64,000 nucleotides of DNA from Corynebacterium halotolerans (GTDB lineage Bacteria; Actinomycetota; Actinomycetes; Mycobacteriales; Mycobacteriaceae), in the NCBI RefSeq assembly GCF_001056295.1, contig NZ_JVMD01000015.1:310001-374000 (forward strand), read 5' to 3'. The notes beneath the pieces are model-generated. The model made no database searches and was not told the origin of the DNA. It saw only the letters and a list, made by a program, of their open reading frames with translations. Below, one piece after another: positions 45,975 to 53,690 of the stretch (the stretch's first letter is position 1; each line of letters opens with the position of its first letter). The translations under genes were made by a program, and so were the position numbers.

Positions 45975-46844
45975 ATGGCGAATGAAATCACCCGCGTCGG
46001 CGTCGTCGGCGCCGGTCAGATGGGCTCCGGCATCATCGAGGTCTGCGCGAAGGCGGGCAGCGACGTGCTGGTGTGGGAGGCCAAGCAGGAGTACCTCGAC
46101 GGCGGCAAGGACCGCATCGAGAAGTCCCTGGACAAGGCCGTGTCCCGCGGCAAGCTGGAAGAATCCGCCCGCGACGAGATCCTCGGCCGCATCTCCTGGA
46201 CCACCTCCTTCTCCGATTTCGCCGACCGCCAGTTGGTCATCGAGGCCATCGTGGAGAACCCCGAGGTCAAGGCCAGCGTCTTCGCCCAGCTCGACGAGGT
46301 CGTCGAGGATCCGAACGCGATTCTGGCGTCGAACACCTCCTCGCTGCCGATCCAGTCGATCGCCGCGGCCACGAAGCGCCCGGAGCGCGTCATGGGCCTG
46401 CACTTCTTCAACCCCGTGCCGGTTCTGCCGCTCGTCGAGCACGTGGCCACCCTGTCCACCGGCGAGGTGCAGTCCGAGCGCGCCTACGCCTACGCCTCCG
46501 AGGCCCTGGGCAAGACCGTCATCAAGGCGACGGACCGCTCCGGCTTCATCGTCAACGCGCTGCTCGTGCCGTACATGCTCGGCGCGATCCGCATGCTGCA
46601 GGACGGCGTCGCCACCAAGGAAGACATCGACGCCGGCATGGTCAACGGCTGCGCCCACCCGATGGGCCCGCTGACCCTGGCCGACATGGTGGGCCTGGAC
46701 ACCATCAAGTTCATCGCCGACGCGATGTTCGACGAGTACTCCGACCCGATGTACGCCGCCCCGCCGCTGCTCAAGCGCATGGTGGAGGCCGGCCGATTCG
46801 GCCGCAAGTCCGGCATCGGCTTCTACGACTACTCCTCGAAGTAG
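45975..46844 (+). CDS. fadB2: 3-hydroxybutyryl-CoA dehydrogenase
   Basis: NAD(P)-dependent 3-hydroxyacyl-CoA dehydrogenase of 289 residues. N-terminal Rossmann motif VGVVGAGQMGSGI (about 7-19), then the catalytic Ser in SNTSSLPI (about 117-124), His in GLHFFNPVPVLPLVE (about 139-153), and the C-terminal NALLVPYMLGAIRML, HPMGPLTLADMVGLD and RFGRKSGIGFYDY. It acts in fatty-acid or polyhydroxybutyrate-type metabolism. ATG 45975 fits the family N-terminus, although the promoter points at ATG 45864 in the same frame. Confidence 0.93.
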   Translation: MANEITRVGVVGAGQMGSGIIEVCAKAGSDVLVWEAKQEYLDGGKDRIEKSLDKAVSRGKLEESARDEILGRISWTTSFSDFADRQLVIEAIVENPEVKASVFAQLDEVVEDPNAILASNTSSLPIQSIAAATKRPERVMGLHFFNPVPVLPLVEHVATLSTGEVQSERAYAYASEALGKTVIKATDRSGFIVNALLVPYMLGAIRMLQDGVATKEDIDAGMVNGCAHPMGPLTLADMVGLDTIKFIADAMFDEYSDPMYAAPPLLKRMVEAGRFGRKSGIGFYDYSSK

Positions 46845-47006
46845 AAGCGGGAGCGGGAGCAGGGGCGGGGCCGCGGCGAGGGGGACACAGTAGTTCGCCG
46901 CGGTGAGGCGGCCACGGGAATCGGCCGCCGTAAGTGTCCGCCGTGAATGGCCGCGCAGAGCCGGCCACGGGAACCAATCGCGGGGCGAGGCGCCCGCATC
47001 CACGCA

Positions 47007-47036
47007 TCGGGGCCGGAAGATTTCTTCCGGCCCCGA
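47007..47036. terminator. perfect hairpin after fadB2
   Basis: Arms of 14 bp (TCGGGGCCGGAAGA and complement) around a TT loop. It is the strongest structure in the 364-bp gap 46845-47208, which otherwise shows no gene. It probably ends the fadB2 transcript. Confidence 0.75.
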
Positions 47037-47208
47037 AAGCATGGCCTGCAATTAACCTATCGTTTACTCCGACTTTGACGATTTGCCCCCAAGTGGCAAG
47101 GGGGTCGGGATAGCGTTCATTCGATCTCGGATCGACGACGGCCGCAGCAACGGCGCCGTGCGTCGCCGCCGTCGAATTAACGAACCCCGCATCAGGAGTA
47201 CCCGCACC

Positions 47209-48528
47209 GTGAAGATCGGTTCCCGCCGTTTCGCGCGCGCCGGATTGCGTTCCGCCGCCGCCGTCACCGCCCTCGCCATCACCCTTCCGTTGGCGCCGGC
47301 CGCCATCGCCCAGGAGCTCCCGGGCCTGCCCTCCCGCGAGTCCGCCCAGGGCACCGGTGGCCTCCCGCCGATGGGCGCGCCGAGCTTCCTCCAGGGGCAG
47401 GAGGCCGTCGCCGTCGACGAAAACGGCGCGCCCGTCCCGCAGCCGTTCCCGGCCGACCTCGTCGCCCGCGCGTTCAAGTCCGATGCGTCGGACGAGGGCG
47501 GGTTCTACCATTCCGTGGTCGATCCGTTCCGTGACCTGCAGCAGAACCATCCCGAGGTCATGGACGAGAACCTCGAGATCGTCGTTCGCATCAACAACGC
47601 CGCGAAGGACGACCGCGCGGCCCAGCTGCTCGCGCTGCAGGACGATCACGACGACCCGCTGGTGAACCTCTCCGCCGGGTTCGGCGAGAACCTCGGCGCC
47701 CACTTCCGGGCCGCGGTCGAGGAGGGACGGCTGCCCAAGATGACCGCGCTGATGTCCGGGAACCTCGCCCGTGCCGGCGGAGTGGCGTCGTCGTCGTTCG
47801 CGGAGAAGTACACGTACAACTACGACCGCCCCTTCGTGGTCGCGCCCGACCGCATCGAGCGCTACTACCGCGACAACCCGGGCGACGACGACCCGTACTC
47901 GCAGACCCCGTCCTACCCGTCGGGCCACACCAACAAGGCCGCCTGGACCGCGACGCTGATGGCCATGATGCTGCCGGAGGTCGCCCCGCAGATCCAGGCC
48001 CGTTCCTCCGAGGCCGGCCAGTCCCGCCTGGTCATGGGCGTCCACTACCCGCTCGACGTCGTGGGCGGCCGCATGATGGGCAACCAGGCCGCCGCCGACC
48101 GCTGGGCGGACGCGGAGTTCCGCCCGCTCATCCAGGCCGCCGCCGCCGAGGTGCGCGCCGAGCTGGAGTGGCGCTGTGGCGCGACGCTGGCCGAGTGCGT
48201 CGCCAACGACACCCCGTACCTGCCCGACGACGCCGCGGTGGCGCAGTACACCGAGCGCATGTCCTACGGTTTCGAGCGCGTCGGCGAGGCCGGCGCCCCG
48301 GTGTCGGTGCCGAAGGGCTACGCGGGCCTGCTGGCGACGACGCACCCCGACCTCACCGACGAGCAGCGCGTCAAGGTCCTCGAGGCCACCGCCATCGATT
48401 CGGGTTACCCGCTCGACCGCACGGATGGCCGCGGCTCGCACATGCGCATGAACATGGCGGCCGCGATGGCCGCCGACGTCACGGTCAACGCCGACGGTTC
48501 CCTGACCGTCAACGGCGTCCGGGTCTAG
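47209..48528 (+). CDS. secreted PAP2-type acid phosphatase
   Basis: A 439-residue exported phosphatase of the class A nonspecific acid phosphatase/PAP2 superfamily. Signal peptide: basic FARAGLRSAAAVTALAITLP, cleavage likely at AIA|QE near 33. The catalytic motifs are DRPF (with KYTYNYDRP), YPSGHTNKA (PSGH) and SRLVMGVHYPLDVVGG (SRxxxxxHYPxD). The C-terminal 130 residues form an extra domain unlike minimal PAP2 enzymes, with CGATLAEC, a possible disulfide. GTG 47209 is chosen for AGGAG 9 nt upstream and the signal peptide. Confidence 0.9.
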   Translation: MKIGSRRFARAGLRSAAAVTALAITLPLAPAAIAQELPGLPSRESAQGTGGLPPMGAPSFLQGQEAVAVDENGAPVPQPFPADLVARAFKSDASDEGGFYHSVVDPFRDLQQNHPEVMDENLEIVVRINNAAKDDRAAQLLALQDDHDDPLVNLSAGFGENLGAHFRAAVEEGRLPKMTALMSGNLARAGGVASSSFAEKYTYNYDRPFVVAPDRIERYYRDNPGDDDPYSQTPSYPSGHTNKAAWTATLMAMMLPEVAPQIQARSSEAGQSRLVMGVHYPLDVVGGRMMGNQAAADRWADAEFRPLIQAAAAEVRAELEWRCGATLAECVANDTPYLPDDAAVAQYTERMSYGFERVGEAGAPVSVPKGYAGLLATTHPDLTDEQRVKVLEATAIDSGYPLDRTDGRGSHMRMNMAAAMAADVTVNADGSLTVNGVRV

Positions 48529-48611
48529 CGGTTGCGCCCCGTGGGGTCGTGAGCGGCCTCCGCGGGGTTTGCCCGCCCGGCCACCGCACCTTCGCCGGGA
48601 CGCGCCGGCAA

Positions 48612-48673
48612 ACCCACCCCGAATGCGCAGACCCACCTGTTGCAGCGGGTGGGGTTGCGCATTCGGGGTGGGT
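48612..48673. repeat. 26-bp inverted repeat, copy 2
   Basis: The left arm (48612-48637) is identical to that at 3029-3054; the right arm (48648-48673) differs at two positions, and the loop at one. It lies between the convergent phosphatase and aecD genes, where it could end both transcripts. Confidence 0.85.
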
Positions 48674-48739
48674 TTACGTGAGGGGGCGGTGCGCCGACCG
48701 GATAGGCGGAGGGTGCGCTGAGCCGGCTGCCGTAGCGCG

Positions 48740-48778
48740 CCCAGGGGAGGAGTGCGGTGCGCCCCAGGGGAGGAGTGC
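48740..48778. repeat. 16-bp direct repeat
   Basis: CCCAGGGGAGGAGTGC at 48740-48755 and again at 48763-48778, just past the aecD stop (period 23 bp). Confidence 0.75.
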
Positions 48779-48804
48779 CGTGCCGGCCGCAGCGGCGTCC
48801 ATGC

Positions 48805-49962
48805 CTACTTCGCCAGCGCCGCGCCGATCCGGTCGAGGGCCTCGTTCAGGATCTCGGGCGACGTGGCGAAATTCAGGCGTACATGGCCCTCGCCGCCTTC
48901 GCCGAATGCGGGCCCCGGGTTGAGCGCGACCTTGGCGTTGTCCAGCAGCCACTTCTGCGGCTCCACCGGATTTCCGTCGCCGTCGACCATGCCGTCGACG
49001 CCCCGGAAGTCGATCCATGCCAGGTAGGACGCCTGCGGGCGCGTGAACGCCGCGCCCGGGGCGACCTCCGGAAGACGCCGCTCGATGATGTCGAGGTTGC
49101 CGCGCAGAACGTCCTTCAGCTCGTCGAGCCAGGCCCGCCCGTCGCGGTAGGCCGCGGTCGCCGCGACCATGCCCAGCGTGGACACGCCTTCCTTGATCAC
49201 GGGCGACAGCCCCCGCCACGTTTCGTCGTCGGCTTCGTTGAGCAGCAGCTGCGCGCACTTCAGGCCCGCCGTATTCCAGCCCTTCGACGTGGCGGTGACG
49301 GTGATGGTGACGGCGTCGGCGACGTCGGACACCGACGCCGCCGGGACGTGCCGGCCCTCGAGCACCACCGGCGCGTGGATCTCGTCGGAGATGATCCGCG
49401 CGCCGTACTTGGCCGCGATGTCGGCGAGTTCGCGCAGCCGCTCGGCGGTGAACGTGAAGCCCAGGGGATTGTTGGGGTTGCACAGGATCAGGCTTCCCGC
49501 CCCGTCGGCGAACGCCTTCTCCACGGCCGCAGGATCGGGGCCGTCGGCAAGCGTGGGAACGTGCACGGTGTCGCGGTCCGCGGCGGGCCCGACCTCGAAG
49601 AAGGGCATGTATGCGGGCACGGGGAGCACGATCGCGGAGTCCGGCTCGGTCAGGTACCGGACGGCCAAGGTCACGCCCCGCACGACATCGGCGACGGGGT
49701 GGATGCGGTCGGGGTCGGGCCGCCAGCCGTACTCGTCGGCGTACCAATCCGACGTGGCCTCCGCGAGCTCCGCGACGCTGCGGCGCGGGTACCCGAAGTA
49801 CTCGCGGTCGACCGCACCGCGCACGGCGTCGAGGACGGCCGGGCAGGTGGCGGCGTCGGATTCGGCGACCCACAGCGGCAGGACGTCGTCCGGGTAGGCC
49901 GTCCATTTCAGGGTTCCGCGGGCGCGCAGGGTGTCGATGTCGGGGAAGATCACGTCGGGCAT
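48805..49962 (-). CDS. aecD: MalY/PatB family C-S lyase (cystathionine beta-lyase, AecD type)
   Basis: PLP-dependent enzyme of 385 residues that would split cystathionine or cysteine conjugates (to homocysteine, pyruvate and ammonia). Fold type I landmarks: LPLWVAESDAATCPAVLDAV, NPNNPLGFTF (about 166-175), ISDEIHAPVV with the PLP-stacking Asp, and TATSKGWNTAGLKCA with the Schiff-base Lys (about 235). TATCGT (49970-49975) ends 7 nt before the ATG, and a perfect McbR box lies at 49997-50012, so repression by McbR under methionine/SAH sufficiency is likely. The GCTTNNCGACG copy at 49542 encodes LAD. Confidence 0.9.
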   Translation of the reverse strand: MPDVIFPDIDTLRARGTLKWTAYPDDVLPLWVAESDAATCPAVLDAVRGAVDREYFGYPRRSVAELAEATSDWYADEYGWRPDPDRIHPVADVVRGVTLAVRYLTEPDSAIVLPVPAYMPFFEVGPAADRDTVHVPTLADGPDPAAVEKAFADGAGSLILCNPNNPLGFTFTAERLRELADIAAKYGARIISDEIHAPVVLEGRHVPAASVSDVADAVTITVTATSKGWNTAGLKCAQLLLNEADDETWRGLSPVIKEGVSTLGMVAATAAYRDGRAWLDELKDVLRGNLDIIERRLPEVAPGAAFTRPQASYLAWIDFRGVDGMVDGDGNPVEPQKWLLDNAKVALNPGPAFGEGGEGHVRLNFATSPEILNEALDRIGAALAK

Positions 49963-49996
49963 GCGGCACACGATACACCCGGCGGCGCACCCAAAG

Positions 49997-50012
49997 TAGA
50001 CAGAGGTGTCTA
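49997..50012. promoter_or_regulatory. McbR-type sulfur operator at aecD
   Basis: TAGAC-AGAGGT-GTCTA is a perfect match to the known McbR site TAGAC-N6-GTCTA. It is centred about 30 bp upstream of the aecD -10, over the -35 region. Confidence 0.75.
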
Positions 50013-50117
50013 TAAGCCGCCGCGGCCGCCGGAAGGCCGTGCGTGCGGCTCGAAATCACATGGGGCAAAACCGCGATCGGCCCCCGCGCGGCACCCGAAT
50101 CCTGGCACACTGGAGCC

Positions 50118-51065
50118 GTGACGTTTGATCCTGAAAAGTATCCCATGGACTGGGTGGACATCGGGGCCGTCGCCCTGGTCACCAACCCGCGCGCCGGCCA
50201 TGGCCGCGCGTCGCATGCCGCCGAGCGGGCGATGGCGCGGTTCACCGAGCGCGGCGTGACGGTCGTCGCCGTGCAGGGCCGCGACGAAGCCGCGTCGCGC
50301 GACCTGTTGGCCGAGGTCGCGGCCGATGAGCGCGTCGATGCGCTCGTGGTCGTCGGCGGCGACGGCATGATCAACCTGGCGCTGCAGGTCCAGGCGGGGA
50401 CGGGGCTGCCGTTGGGCATCATTCCCGCCGGCACGGGCAACGACCATGCCCGCGAGTACCGTCTGCCCACTTCGCCGGAGGCCGCGGCCGACGTCGTCGC
50501 CGACGGGTTCGCGATCACCACCGACCTCGGCCGCATCACGGCCGAGGACGGCACGTCGCGGTGGTTCGGCACGGTCATGTGCTCCGGCTTCGACTCGCTG
50601 GTGTCGGACCGGGTCAACAACATGTCCTGGCCGCACGGCCGCATGCGGTACAACCTGGCCATCGTCGCGGAATTCCTCAACTTCCGCGCCCTGCCGTTCC
50701 GCATCACGCTTGACGACGGCACCGTGCTCGACGATCCCGTGACCTTGGCGGCGTTCGGCAATACCCGCAGCTACGGCGGCGGGATGAAGATCTGCCCGGC
50801 GGCGGATCACGCCGACGGCCTGCTCGATGTCACGGTGATCGGCAAGGCGTCGCGCACGAAGGCGGCGATGACGTTCTCCAAGGTCTTCACGGGGGAGCAC
50901 GTCGAGGTCGACGAGGTCACCGTCCACCGGACCCGCAGCGCACGAGTGGAGTTTCTCGGCGGCGGAGCCCACCGGGCCTACGCCGACGGCGACGTCATGG
51001 CGACGCTGCCGGTCACCGTCGAGGCGGTGCCGGCGGTCGGGCGCTACATCGTGCCCCGGCCCTGA
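50118..51065 (+). CDS. diacylglycerol kinase family lipid kinase (YegS/DgkB type)
   Basis: A 315-residue lipid kinase-like protein. The nucleotide motif is VVVGGDGMINLALQV (GGDG, about 78-92), preceded by LVTNPRAGHGRA and followed by LPLGIIPAGTGNDHAREYRL. The C-terminal domain closes with AFGNTRSYGGGMKICPAADH and DGLLDVTVIG. Members phosphorylate diacylglycerol or related lipids; in mycolic-acid bacteria some act in phosphatidylinositol-mannoside metabolism. GTG start chosen for GGAG and protein length. The motif GCTTGACGACG at 50708 encodes LDD. Confidence 0.9.
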   Translation: MTFDPEKYPMDWVDIGAVALVTNPRAGHGRASHAAERAMARFTERGVTVVAVQGRDEAASRDLLAEVAADERVDALVVVGGDGMINLALQVQAGTGLPLGIIPAGTGNDHAREYRLPTSPEAAADVVADGFAITTDLGRITAEDGTSRWFGTVMCSGFDSLVSDRVNNMSWPHGRMRYNLAIVAEFLNFRALPFRITLDDGTVLDDPVTLAAFGNTRSYGGGMKICPAADHADGLLDVTVIGKASRTKAAMTFSKVFTGEHVEVDEVTVHRTRSARVEFLGGGAHRAYADGDVMATLPVTVEAVPAVGRYIVPRP

Positions 51066-51196
51066 TCGTCCCGGTTCGGGGGAGGTAGGCGGTCCCGCCG
51101 AAGAACCCCTCCGTCCCGCTTCGGAGAAGGTCGGCCGTCCCGCCGGTGAATCCCATCCGTCCCGTTTCCGGAAAAACGTTGGCCCCGGCGCCAAAA

Positions 51197-51212
51197 TAGA
51201 CTAAGCTGTCCA
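51197..51212. promoter_or_regulatory. near-perfect McbR-type operator
   Basis: TAGAC-TAAGCT-GTCCA has one mismatch to TAGAC-N6-GTCTA. The flanks (CCAAAA before, ATTAGTC after) resemble those of the aecD box. Confidence 0.6.
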
Positions 51213-51289
51213 TTAGTCGCCGGAAAGCATCCGGCCGCCCGCCGGATGCCCGGCCCGGGCCACGCCACATCGACGGAAGGGAGCACCCG

Positions 51290-51367
51290 ATGGTCCACGC
51301 GAACATTCATCGTGCGGTTCCGTCGTCGTCGATGCGCCGCTGTCATCCGTCCGCGCCGCGACCGTAG
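51290..51367 (+). CDS. possible leader peptide (uORF)
   Basis: A 25-codon frame with a good ribosome site (GGAAGGGAG, about 7 nt upstream) right after the McbR-like box. It encodes MVHANIHRAVPSSS followed by an RRCHPS end with a Cys preceded by two Arg. Cys-containing leader peptides control some actinobacterial sulfur operons by attenuation, so this could be such a sensor. It does not match the best-known leader consensus. Confidence 0.35.
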   Translation: MVHANIHRAVPSSSMRRCHPSAPRP

Positions 51368-51460
51368 CGCGCCCCTTCTCGGGTCCCACGGTTGCCGCGC
51401 GGACGTCGCCGTCGCAAAGCGAAAGACAGCCCGCCGCACCGATGACCCGGAGACCTCCCC

Positions 51461-51616
51461 ATGACCGCCGCACTGGCCGCCCCCGACACCCTCGAGCACG
51501 ACGCCGCCGATTCCTTCACCTTCGCCGACTACGTCACCCTCTTCGCCTACGACGGACCACGCCGGCCCGTGATCCTGGGCGACGAGCTGGTGACCTGGGT
51601 CGACGGGGCCTCGTAG
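51461..51616 (+). CDS. 51-residue unknown or truncated protein behind McbR box
   Basis: A 51-codon frame with CCGGAGAC 8 nt before the ATG and the GC-rich codon third positions of real genes (starts MTAALAAPDTLEHDAADSFT, includes FADYVTLFAYDG). It stops shortly before the convergent ABC gene. It may be a genuine small protein or the 5' end of a sulfur gene lost by deletion. No family recognised. The rest of 51066-51682 holds the McbR box and leader frame described separately. Confidence 0.45.
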   Translation: MTAALAAPDTLEHDAADSFTFADYVTLFAYDGPRRPVILGDELVTWVDGAS

Positions 51617-51682
51617 CCGTCCGCTCGCCCCGCGCCGGCGCGGAGACGCTCCGCGTCCGTACCGCGCCCCGGCCGGTGTCGC

Positions 51683-53599
51683 CTAGACCTCCAGGCCGTA
51701 CTTCTTCAGCCGCCTGCGGTCGGCCGCCGACGCCGACGCGGTGAGCTTGAGCAGCTCGGCGTAGATGCCGCCCGACACCGCCAGCTCGGCGGGGGAGCCG
51801 ACCTCGCCGACGCGGCCGCGGTCCAGCGTGACGATCGTGTCGACGTTGGAGATCGTGGACAGGCGGTGGGCGATGATGATGGTCGTCCGGCCCTCCATGA
51901 GCTGCTCAAGGCCGCGTTGCACCTCCCGCTCGGCCTTCGTGTCCAGGGCGGAGGTCGCCTCGTCGAGGAGCAGCACGGGCGCGTCCTTCAGGATCGCCCT
52001 GGCGATGGCCACGCGCTGCTTCTGCCCGCCGGACAGCTTCAGTCCGCGTTCGCCGATGGTGGTGTCGTAGCCGTCGGGGAAGCGGCGGATGAACCCGTCG
52101 GCGTTGGCGCGGCGGGCGGCGTCGCGGATCTGCTCGTCGGTGGCGTCGGGGCGGCCGTAGGCGATGTTCTCGCGGATGGTGCCGGAGAAAAGCGCGGCGT
52201 CCTGGAAGACCACGCCCACCGAGTCGCGCAGCGCGTCGGTGTCCACGTCGCGGACGTCGGCGCCGCAGACCTCCAGCGTGCCGCCGGTGGGCTGGTAGAA
52301 CCCGAGGATCAGGTTGACCAGCGTGGACTTGCCGCCGCCGGATTCGCCGACGAGCGCGACCTTTTCGCCGCGGTCGGCGTGGAAGGTCACGCCCTCGAGG
52401 ACGGGGTTGCCTTCCTCGTAGGCGAAGGAGACGTCGTCGAGCGAGATGACCGGCGAGCCGTCCTCCGGCGGGGCCAGGCGCTTCGGCGCGCGGGCGGGGT
52501 CGGCGCCGGCCGTGGTGGCGCCGCGTTCGGCTCGCGTGCTTTGCGACGTCCCGGCGCCCCTCTTCGCCCCGCCATCCGTGGCGGCGGCCGCGACGAGTTC
52601 CTTCGGGGCGGACTCCTCGGAATCCAATGCCATGACGTCGAAGTAGTCGCGGGAACCGGCGACGGCGCGCTGGGCGGCGTCGACGAGGAAGCTCATCATC
52701 GTCGCCGGCTGGCGGGCCATGTTGACCAGCTGAATGAGCATGACCATCGTGCCGATGGAGAAGTCGCCGTGCAGGGTGCGCAGGAACAGCAGCAGGTAGA
52801 TGCCGAAGAAGATGGCGTTGAGGATGCCCCCGCGCAGCGCGTCCATCCGGTGCCACCAGGTCGATTGCTCGCGGGTGAGGTCGACCGTGGCGTCGTAGTG
52901 CGCGGCGAAGTCGCGGACCTCGCGGGTCTCGGCGGTGAAGGAGCGGACCACCTTGACCTGGCCGACGACCTCGGCGAAGCGGCCGCCGGCGACGTCGATG
53001 CGGGCGTTCTTCCGGCCCTCGATCTTCTGCCAGCGCTTCGACGTCAGCGCCGTCAGCCACATGTACGTGGGGAAGACCAGCGCCAGCAGCAGCGCCAGCG
53101 GCCAGTAATGCCAGCCCGTGATGCCGAGCACCGCGAAGACGGTGAGCAGCATGGGGAAGAAGTTGTTGGAGAACGACTGCAGGAACTGCGTGACGTTGGT
53201 GATCGACCGTTCCAGGCGGGCGATGATCGTGCCCGTCACCTGGTCGTCGAAGTACCTCTGGGGCAGCGACAGGAGCTTGGCGAAGTAGCGGGTGGACAGG
53301 ATCTCGCGCATGCGCGCCGTCATGACGTCGCCGAGGTAGCCGCCGATGTTGTGCACGATCGTCTGCACCAGGTCGGCGACGAGCAGGCCGATGCCCAGCC
53401 AGATGATCGCGGTCGCCGCCCGCGAGATGGTGTCCGGGTCGCCGGCGCCGACGGCGTCGACGATGGTGTCCGTGGCATCGCGGATGAGGAACGGGCTGAC
53501 CAGCGCCGCGATGGCGGTGGCGATCGAACTGACGATGATGCCCACGTAGAAGGGCCACAGCACCTTCGTGGTGCCGAGGATGCGGGCCAGATAATGCAC
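51683..53599 (-). CDS. ABC transporter, fused permease and ATPase (exporter type)
   Basis: A 638-residue ABC exporter half. Six membrane spans (about 15-300), with HNIGGYLGDVMTARMREILS and LPQRYFDDQVTGTIIARLER in the coupling region. An Ala/Thr/Arg-rich linker (about 325-370) precedes the nucleotide-binding domain with GESGGGKST (near 435), FQDAALFSGTIRENIAYGRP, LSGGQKQRVAIARAI (near 535) and LLLDEATSALD. It would work as a homodimer or with a partner elsewhere; lipid or drug efflux is usual. GTG 53599 follows AAGGAG by 6 nt. Convergent with the small McbR-box frame. Confidence 0.93.
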   Translation of the reverse strand: MHYLARILGTTKVLWPFYVGIIVSSIATAIAALVSPFLIRDATDTIVDAVGAGDPDTISRAATAIIWLGIGLLVADLVQTIVHNIGGYLGDVMTARMREILSTRYFAKLLSLPQRYFDDQVTGTIIARLERSITNVTQFLQSFSNNFFPMLLTVFAVLGITGWHYWPLALLLALVFPTYMWLTALTSKRWQKIEGRKNARIDVAGGRFAEVVGQVKVVRSFTAETREVRDFAAHYDATVDLTREQSTWWHRMDALRGGILNAIFFGIYLLLFLRTLHGDFSIGTMVMLIQLVNMARQPATMMSFLVDAAQRAVAGSRDYFDVMALDSEESAPKELVAAAATDGGAKRGAGTSQSTRAERGATTAGADPARAPKRLAPPEDGSPVISLDDVSFAYEEGNPVLEGVTFHADRGEKVALVGESGGGKSTLVNLILGFYQPTGGTLEVCGADVRDVDTDALRDSVGVVFQDAALFSGTIRENIAYGRPDATDEQIRDAARRANADGFIRRFPDGYDTTIGERGLKLSGGQKQRVAIARAILKDAPVLLLDEATSALDTKAEREVQRGLEQLMEGRTTIIIAHRLSTISNVDTIVTLDRGRVGEVGSPAELAVSGGIYAELLKLTASASAADRRRLKKYGLEV

Positions 53600-53690
53600 G
53601 GGGTTCTCCTTGTTGGGTGGGCAAGGTCGCCAATTCAATGCAACCCCGCGGACGCCCCGGGTATTCCGTCCGGGGGTCTCCCGGGCGAGT

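Noticed and set aside
51461-51616. N-terminus of a named sulfur-assimilation enzyme
   Set aside because: No family could be recognised from 51 residues, so no name is given.
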